Of a DNA stretch of 64,000 nt, positions 58,405 through 64,000 are shown piece by piece. Under the pieces are notes generated by a model, which ran no database searches, was not told the origin of the DNA, and saw only the letters and a program-made list of their open reading frames with translations. The DNA is from Oenanthe sinensis (lineage: Eukaryota > Streptophyta > Magnoliopsida > Apiales > Apiaceae). The stretch's first letter is position 1, and every line of letters starts with the position of its first letter. The stretch lies in contig CM053802.1 in assembly GCA_028671895.1 (NCBI GenBank), positions 19,909,631-19,973,630 on the forward strand, in the 5' to 3' direction. Both the position numbers and the translations under genes were made by a program.

Positions 58405-59690
58405 TAATATCCCACAATAACTGGTATCATCCCATAATAGGTAAAGAGGTACAATCTGGACCCATCAGCTATCTGTTTGGCGTCATGATTTTAAGTGGGG
58501 GAGTTTCTACGTTGAAAGATATGAAGACTTTAGTCCCACATCGGGAGATATAAAGACTTTAGCTCAATTACCTCAGTATATAAGCTAGAGTACTACTATC
58601 TAATACACCAACAAATCATGATCTTTTGAGAATATGTGGTGGGCTTGTGAATTACCCAAGTTATTAATTACTATTGAGATAGTATATTATGAGTTTATTT
58701 GTGGTACATATTAGGGACTTGACTCGGTATCACTCCCTAAAAATAATAAATCATGGATTCCAGTGCACGTCATCATGAATTCCAATAGTTTCACACCTTT
58801 TTGTTCTACAACCACCACTGCTTTACTACTCTCCTCCTATTCGCGCAACATTCATTTCGCTCCCACTCGCATATATATAAAAAAAAGTGCTGTCGCAAAT
58901 TCTGATACCAGATGAAGCTATAAATTCATTAGACGACCATCGGTTTGTATAAAAATTACTACTTAAACATACAAAAATGGCTAAATATAGTTGTCGAAAT
59001 CACCAAAGATTGGTGACTCTAAAATATGAAATTCGAGATTTATTTTTAGATTTAGGGGATTTATAATCATAAATCAGACTTAATATTGATAAATATGAGA
59101 ATTATAGTTGATAATGGTATTGTAGAGGTTTATAATATATTTATTTCATTTTCAAAATTGGATAATGAGAGGTACTAAAAGGGGGAGATGGTGTTGATCG
59201 GAAGTGATGGTATTGCTTGGGGGTGGTGATTGTGATTTTAATGGCAGGAAGAGATTTGATGGTGATGATATGTCGGATGTATATATGTATGTTAAATTGA
59301 TGGTGATCAGAGATAGTATTGGTCGATGATGGTGGTTGTTGAGATGGTTGTGGAAGATATGACAGAGCAAATGAGACGGTGAAATCTAAATTGAGTTCAT
59401 GTTTATCATAAAATTTTAATATATCTACAAAAATGTGCATAATTTTAAATTTTAAATTAAATTAATTTCTATTGGATTACGGCCCTCTATAAATTATTTT
59501 GTTCTGGTACAAACCGAATGTAGACATTCTGAAAATATTTATATATGGAAATTTAATATATATCTATTTTGAGGGGGGCAGGTTGATCAAAATCCTAATA
59601 AATTAGGAATAGATTTTGCAATTCTATTTGAACATTATTAATTAAAAAACCTACATATATCATTTTCGCTAATCTCTGATCTTGTAAAGA
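58405..59690. other. S2 counterpart of S1 9296-9560 and 11290-12290
   Basis: Non-coding. Near 58728 the sequence ACTTGACTCGGTATCACTCC shows this copy without the gag-only element present in S1. Confidence 0.7.
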
Positions 59691-59955
59691 AAATGGAAAG
59701 TATGCTACAATCAGGATAAGAAGAACATATAATTGTGAAGATACACATTAACAAGGACTTGTACTACATAAAGTGGCATCCTCGATAGAGCAAACAAACA
59801 ATTAATTCAGCAAATCAAATTTATTATATAAGCCAAATAATGTGCAAATGCTCCTATTTGTGACTAGTTGATCTGGGAACAAATCAAGGAGTGCTCACAG
59901 GGCACTCACGACAGTCCATAATCAAGTAGTAAGTGTGTGAATCCGCATGTGTCTT

Positions 59956-60280
59956 ACTTCCTCTGTCCCATTCAATTCTATACACTTTCCTTTTTTGGAT
60001 GTCACTCTCATTTATATACATTCCAAAAATAGTAAAGTTTTAATAATAAAAAATATTATTACACCCACTAACTTGCCTCCACTATCTCAAATTCATAATA
60101 TAAAAATACTATTACACCAACTACTTTTCTCCACTATCTCAAATCTATTATTAAATATTAATAGGTTCCACCACTTTACCCACTTTTTACCTAACTTTAC
60201 TATTATACTATCATTTTTTTTATTTTTTCTTGTCCTCCATGTCCATTTGATTTGTATACAAATCAATGGGACGGAGGGAG
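59956..60280. mobile_element. Stowaway-type MITE
   Basis: CTTCCTCTGTCCCATTCAAT to AATCAATGGGACGGAGGGAG, flanked by TA. 325 bp; the 145-codon ORF across it is an artefact. Confidence 0.85.
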
Positions 60281-60533
60281 TATTCCTTTTTTCTTTTCTT
60301 GTTTTGAATTTTGGCACTATTCATTACAAGCGGTTGATTACTAATTTATGCATAATTTATAAGATAAAATATAGTTATGAGTGATCTTGTTTGATTCGTA
60401 TTTGTGAATACTTTAATACAGTGAAATTTTTATATTTAATACTAATACGAAATTAAAAATATTAACAATTAAAAATGTGCGTTGACAAACGTGTCCAATC
60501 AAAACATGAAACGTTTTAAGTAACGGTGGGGAG
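60281..60533. mobile_element. truncated Stowaway MITE, same family as 60789-61048
   Basis: Its body (CTACTAATTTATGCATAATT, CAATACTAATACGAAATTAA-like, ending GGTGGGGAG then TA) matches the intact copy at 60789-61048. Its left terminal repeat is missing where the MITE at 59956-60280 abuts it. Confidence 0.75.
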
Positions 60534-60788
60534 TAACAAAGAAGAGAATGCAAATTCATTATGCAAAATTGATACATTGTATGAGAATGCTTACAGACTT
60601 GCAGCTAATCATAATAATTGCATATCACAATCAATCAATTTTCGGTTACTTTAACTTAATTATAAAATAGGCCACAGATAGGTTCTAGTCTAGGATGGCA
60701 ATTAAGCAGACCAACATAACATATCAGTTATTTTAGTCAAATCAATTCTTGTCCCTTATACAAATCATAACAGACATAGAGTTTAGTA

Positions 60789-61048
60789 CTCCCTCCGTCT
60801 CGTAATGTTTTTCCTGTTTTGATTTTTTGTACTGTTCATTGTAATCGATTGACTACTAATTTACACATAATTTATAAGACAAAATATAGTCATGAGTGAT
60901 TTTATTTGATTCGTATTTGTGAGTACTTTAATACAGTAAATTTTTTATATTCAATACTAATACGAAATTAAAAATATTAACGATCAAAAAGTGTGTGTTG
61001 GTAAACGCGCACCTAATTAACAGGAAAAGTAATAAGAGACGGAGGGAG
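60789..61048. mobile_element. Stowaway-type MITE
   Basis: CTCCCTCCGTCTCGTAAT to TAATAAGAGACGGAGGGAG, TA on both sides, 260 bp. Confidence 0.9.
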
Positions 61049-62460
61049 TACAATGCAATGACTGGTAACAAGATTACACTACTAGGCAACTAATTCCAAT
61101 TAAAACCAGACAACACCTTACAAAACCTCAATATTACCAATGCAACAATCAGCAGATCAGATAATATTATAACTAGAAACAATTGTAATCTAGCATCAAA
61201 TATTAAAGGCATTTCAAGGCTCAATGCATATTTTTACAGATATATTCATTACAGATAATGGCATAAAATTTTATTTTAAGATCAAGTGATGACTACTATC
61301 ATGCATTATGCTTGACAAATAAGACAGCTCTCAATTAAATTTAAAATCAAAAATTTCAAACACTTTTATGTTGCAACTCTAATTTACGATAATTATATTC
61401 ACAGGTTGAGTATACCAAAACTAGAATGCATAACATTAGAGTTAAGAATAGTAAAGTGTCTCAACCAAGCAACAAAGTAGCAGTTTTCATATACTCTCAT
61501 AACTGACAAATTATTATAGACACTCAAAATGTTTAGGGTTAATCACCATATCAGGACTGTGGAGTAAATTCATGCAGTCTAAGTTACTAACCAACCAATT
61601 AATCAACAAGTATTCATCAGCCATGTATTGTTCATAACCAAAACAGAGCAACTCGATTATGACTCAGTGATTTCCCATCGGTTCTTCACCGAGTTGGACA
61701 TCACCATGATTTATACCTGCAAATCTCATGAGAACGTGGTCAGAATACATCAAAAATTCTTTGAATAAGAGACTAAAATTAATGAAACAGTAACACTTGA
61801 AAGTTTTGAGATAGAAAATGATGATTTCCACAAAACTCCACTTGATTCTTTTCGAGTTGACTCCAGAAATCCCAAATCATCATTCATAATAACCATAGAC
61901 ACCATGGACTAATGATTGCAGTTAGGGTTTGAACCCACACAAATATTTTGAGCTAATTTGATGAATATATGAACATCAACCGAGCACTAACACGGCACCA
62001 GTCATGAATCCTTGACCATCTTCAATTCGAGATTCATCAATAGACTGAATTTCAAACTCACGGATTTAGGGTTTGTGAGAAAGAGAAATCTGGAACTTAT
62101 TTGCATACCAAATTAGTATGAATGGACTGTCTTGATGAGTAGAACATGAATATATATGTTTGTCTTGAGTACAAAATTCATGGTTTCAGCTGAATTAGGA
62201 TTTGAAAATCTAGGGTTTCGAATAGGAGGGAATTTAAATTTTTTCATTTCATATGAATTCTAGTTAGCTGTTGTTAATGGAGGGATTTTAAAAAAATCAA
62301 ATTTCAACTTGTGCTTCAATGATGAATAGAAGTGTATACAAAGCTGGACCAATAAATGGAGGATATTGATTACTGTATATGCATTTAATAAGGGTTCACA
62401 CAGAAATATTTTTATAAATTTAGTAACAAAGACATTTTTATGGGACAAATATAAATAGTA
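61049..62460. other. intergenic, no gene seen
   Basis: AT-rich, without a long ORF or a recognised repeat. A TTTGCAG|GTATAAATCATGG sequence on the minus strand near 61710 looks like an acceptor, but no convincing exon follows. Confidence 0.35.
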
Positions 62461-62490
62461 ACTCAGCCAATATTTAAGGGACGGAGGGAG
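62461..62490. mobile_element. Stowaway terminal repeat (other end not found)
   Basis: TTAAGGGACGGAGGGAG followed by TA. The left end may be decayed near 62270 (AATGGAGGGA). Confidence 0.55.
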
Positions 62491-62639
62491 TATTTTATTG
62501 AGCTTAATTTAACAACAAAACTTGAACAACTTATAATCAATTTCATTATTGACAAATCTGAATTCCATCTAGAAATCCGGTAAAATAATAACCTTAATTA
62601 CAAGCGGAGAAAATTTCACTGATAATTAATTCAACAAAA

Positions 62640-62885
62640 TTAGAGACACTTTGTGTCTGTACTTTGGGCACTCTACCATTCCTAACTCTTGACGGGTTTA
62701 TTGAATCTTTCGGAGCTCAAAGGTTTTGTGAAAATATCAGCAATATTATGTTCAGTATCTATGTATACCGTTTTAATATTGCCTTTAGAGACATGGTCTC
62801 ATAGGAAATGATGTCGTATGTCAATGTTTTGGATAATGAGTGCAACACAGAATTTTTACTTAAATTGATAGCACTTGTCTTATAA
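62640..62885 (-). pseudogene. copia pol C-terminal fragment (RNase H end)
   Basis: The minus strand reads AINLSKNSVLHS, then after a shift NIDIRHHFL, a stop, DHVSKGNIKTVYIDTEHNIA and DIFTKPLSSERFNK: the conserved end of copia RNase H. No upstream RT is present because a + strand LTR begins next to it. Confidence 0.88.
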
Positions 62886-62889
62886 CACT

Positions 62890-63567
62890 AAATTGACACT
62901 ATATCAAATTTCACAGTATATATTTGGAATATATTCATTTGATGATATACAAAATGCTAGAACAGAATCTAGTTAGTCCCTGTATAGGTATCAATGTCAT
63001 TTGTACTTAGAAGATTTTCTGAAGAAATAAAATCAGAGTCTGGATACAAATTAGAGTCTGGAAGTAGATCATAGTCTATATATTATAGTCTGTCACAGAA
63101 TGTAGATCATCAAAGTCTGAAGGTTTTTAGAGTCTATAAAGCTGAAGCTGAATTTGTAAGATGATCACAGTAATGGAAAGTCTTAGAAGATAAAGGTAAA
63201 TATATTACAAATGTGCTATGGGAAGGAAGGAGAATTATAAAAGCAAACTGTTAGCTAATAATTAAGAATTATATTCATATTGTAATTTGATTTTCTTTTA
63301 TTAGTTGATAGGAAGCTCTCTATATAAACACTCAATATAACATAATTTATAAGTTGAACTTTTGAGAGAGCATAGAGATAGAGAGAGTTGTGAGAAACAC
63401 AGGGTAGTTGCTAGGGTTTGTATACACCCTAGGAGAGTTTGTATTTGATCATTAATAATACAAATAGTATTTTCTTCATACTTAAATATCTTGAGTTTGA
63501 TTTTAAAACAGGCAAAAAGACAACACTAGTATTCAACCCCTCATTCTACTTGTATAACTGGAAAAAT
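62890..63567 (+). repeat. 5' LTR of the right-edge copia
   Basis: Contains CAGAGTCTGGA-type repeats, a promoter-like CTATATAAACACTC at about 63320 and a U5 end with TTCAACCCCTCATTCTACTT. The start is not sharp. It ends a few bases before the primer site. Confidence 0.65.
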
Positions 63568-63570
63568 ATT

Positions 63571-63582
63571 TGGTATCAGAGC
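63571..63582 (+). other. primer binding site of the right-edge copia
   Basis: Perfect TGGTATCAGAGC. Confidence 0.93.
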
Positions 63583-63605
63583 TTAATGTTTAAAATCGAT
63601 CGAAG

Positions 63606-64000
63606 ATGTATGGAAACAAAGATGACAAGTCTAAGATTCATATGCTCAAAAGGAATGACTACACCAATTGTAAGGTTAAGATGTTGCACCATCTAGAGGC
63701 TACAGACCCTGAATATCTTGAGAGGATTCATAATGGACTTTATGTACCCTCAAGACTTGTTCCTCAAACCACTGTTGAAGGAAAAATCATTTGAGAGCAC
63801 TTTGTTGACAAACCAAAGGCTGAGTGGTCAAAGGAGGACAATGAGAATCTCCTTAAAGAGGCAAAAGTTAAGAACATCCTCTTTAACAGTTTGGACTCTG
63901 TTTTTACAAACTGTGTTATATCATGAAAAACTGCTAAAGAGATGTGGACAAAACTTGAAGTACACTATGAAGGAACCAAGGATGTCAAGAAGAATGTAAG
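63606..64000 (+). pseudogene. copia gag N-terminus, runs off the window
   Basis: MYGNKDDKSKIHMLKRNDYT opens the frame, followed by VKMLHHLEATDPEYLERI and PQTTVEGKII. A stop comes next, then PKAEWSKEDNENLLKEAKVK, another stop after FTNCVIS, and KTAKEMWTKLEVHYEGTKDV. Two nonsense codons show it is degraded. The family resembles the left-edge copia by its CAGAGTCTGA-rich LTR. Confidence 0.85.

Larger units (their letters stand above)
40213..59690. repeat. duplicated segment S2 (partner S1 at 3344-12295)
   Basis: Starts AACATAAATCATTTAGTGTA, as at 3344, and ends near CGCTAATCTCTGATCTTG, as at 12270. Unique insertions in this copy are a LINE (40511-44785), a small insert plus copia fragment (about 45840-47200), a complete copia (47815-54382) and a 1.65-kb insert (about 56755-58400). 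It lacks about 190 bp near 56305 and about 590 bp near 56400 that in S1 carry gene exons 1 and 2. Confidence 0.85.

Noticed and set aside
59947..60384. 145-codon + ORF
   Set aside because: Spans two Stowaway MITEs and their junction; no protein features.
61660..62230. Possible minus-strand exon after a TTTGCAG acceptor
   Set aside because: Open frame is short, then broken; no recognisable protein.

Overview
The window is nuclear DNA of a flowering plant, most likely a eudicot with a large, AT-rich, transposon-filled genome. The evidence is Ty1/copia elements primed by initiator tRNA-Met, a plant L1-type LINE with endonuclease, reverse transcriptase and RNase H, Stowaway MITEs, CACTA-like and hAT-like DNA elements, and a nuclear copy of plastid DNA carrying psaJ. 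I cannot name the species. Almost everything coding-like is transposon-derived. One plausible host gene is visible, a three-exon gene on the + strand at 8383-14317.

Layout. 1-3319: minus-strand copia remnant running off the left edge. 3344-12295: segment S1, a duplicated block holding a plastid insert (psaJ), a CACTA-like MITE, gene exons 1 and 2, and a gag-only LTR element (9578-11269). 12601-14317: large third exon with three protein repeats. 14318-17880: intergenic DNA with a Stowaway MITE, a GGTCCGG-rich hAT-like element, a CACTA-like terminus and a 183-bp tandem duplication. 17880-34807: two minus-strand copia remnants (A and B). B is split by a very young 12.8-kb LTR element (21981-34750) with 1791-bp LTRs, 5-bp target duplications and a decayed SIRE-like internal region. 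34808-40212: intergenic DNA with MITEs, two tandem duplications and an inverted, truncated paralog of the gene's first two exons (38963-39333). 40213-59690: segment S2, a second copy of S1 in the same orientation, enlarged by a near-intact LINE, a copia gag fragment, a complete but decayed copia element (47815-54382, itself holding a MITE) and a minisatellite-bearing insert. 59691-64000: a Stowaway cluster, then a minus-strand copia pol fragment abutting a + strand copia LTR and gag that run off the right edge.

S1 and S2 act as each other's empty-site control. The plastid insert and gag-only element are only in S1. The LINE, the copia gag fragment and the complete copia are only in S2. All of these therefore post-date the duplication or transposition that made the pair. 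S2 has lost gene exons 1 and 2 and has no exon 3, so only the S1 side can encode the full protein. I found no bacterial-type system, CRISPR array, rRNA or tRNA gene, and nothing I would call a proven new biological system. The points most worth following are the repeat-containing gene and its frame-conserving paralog, the recently moved non-autonomous LTR element with GGCGC-rich LTRs, and the gag-only element.
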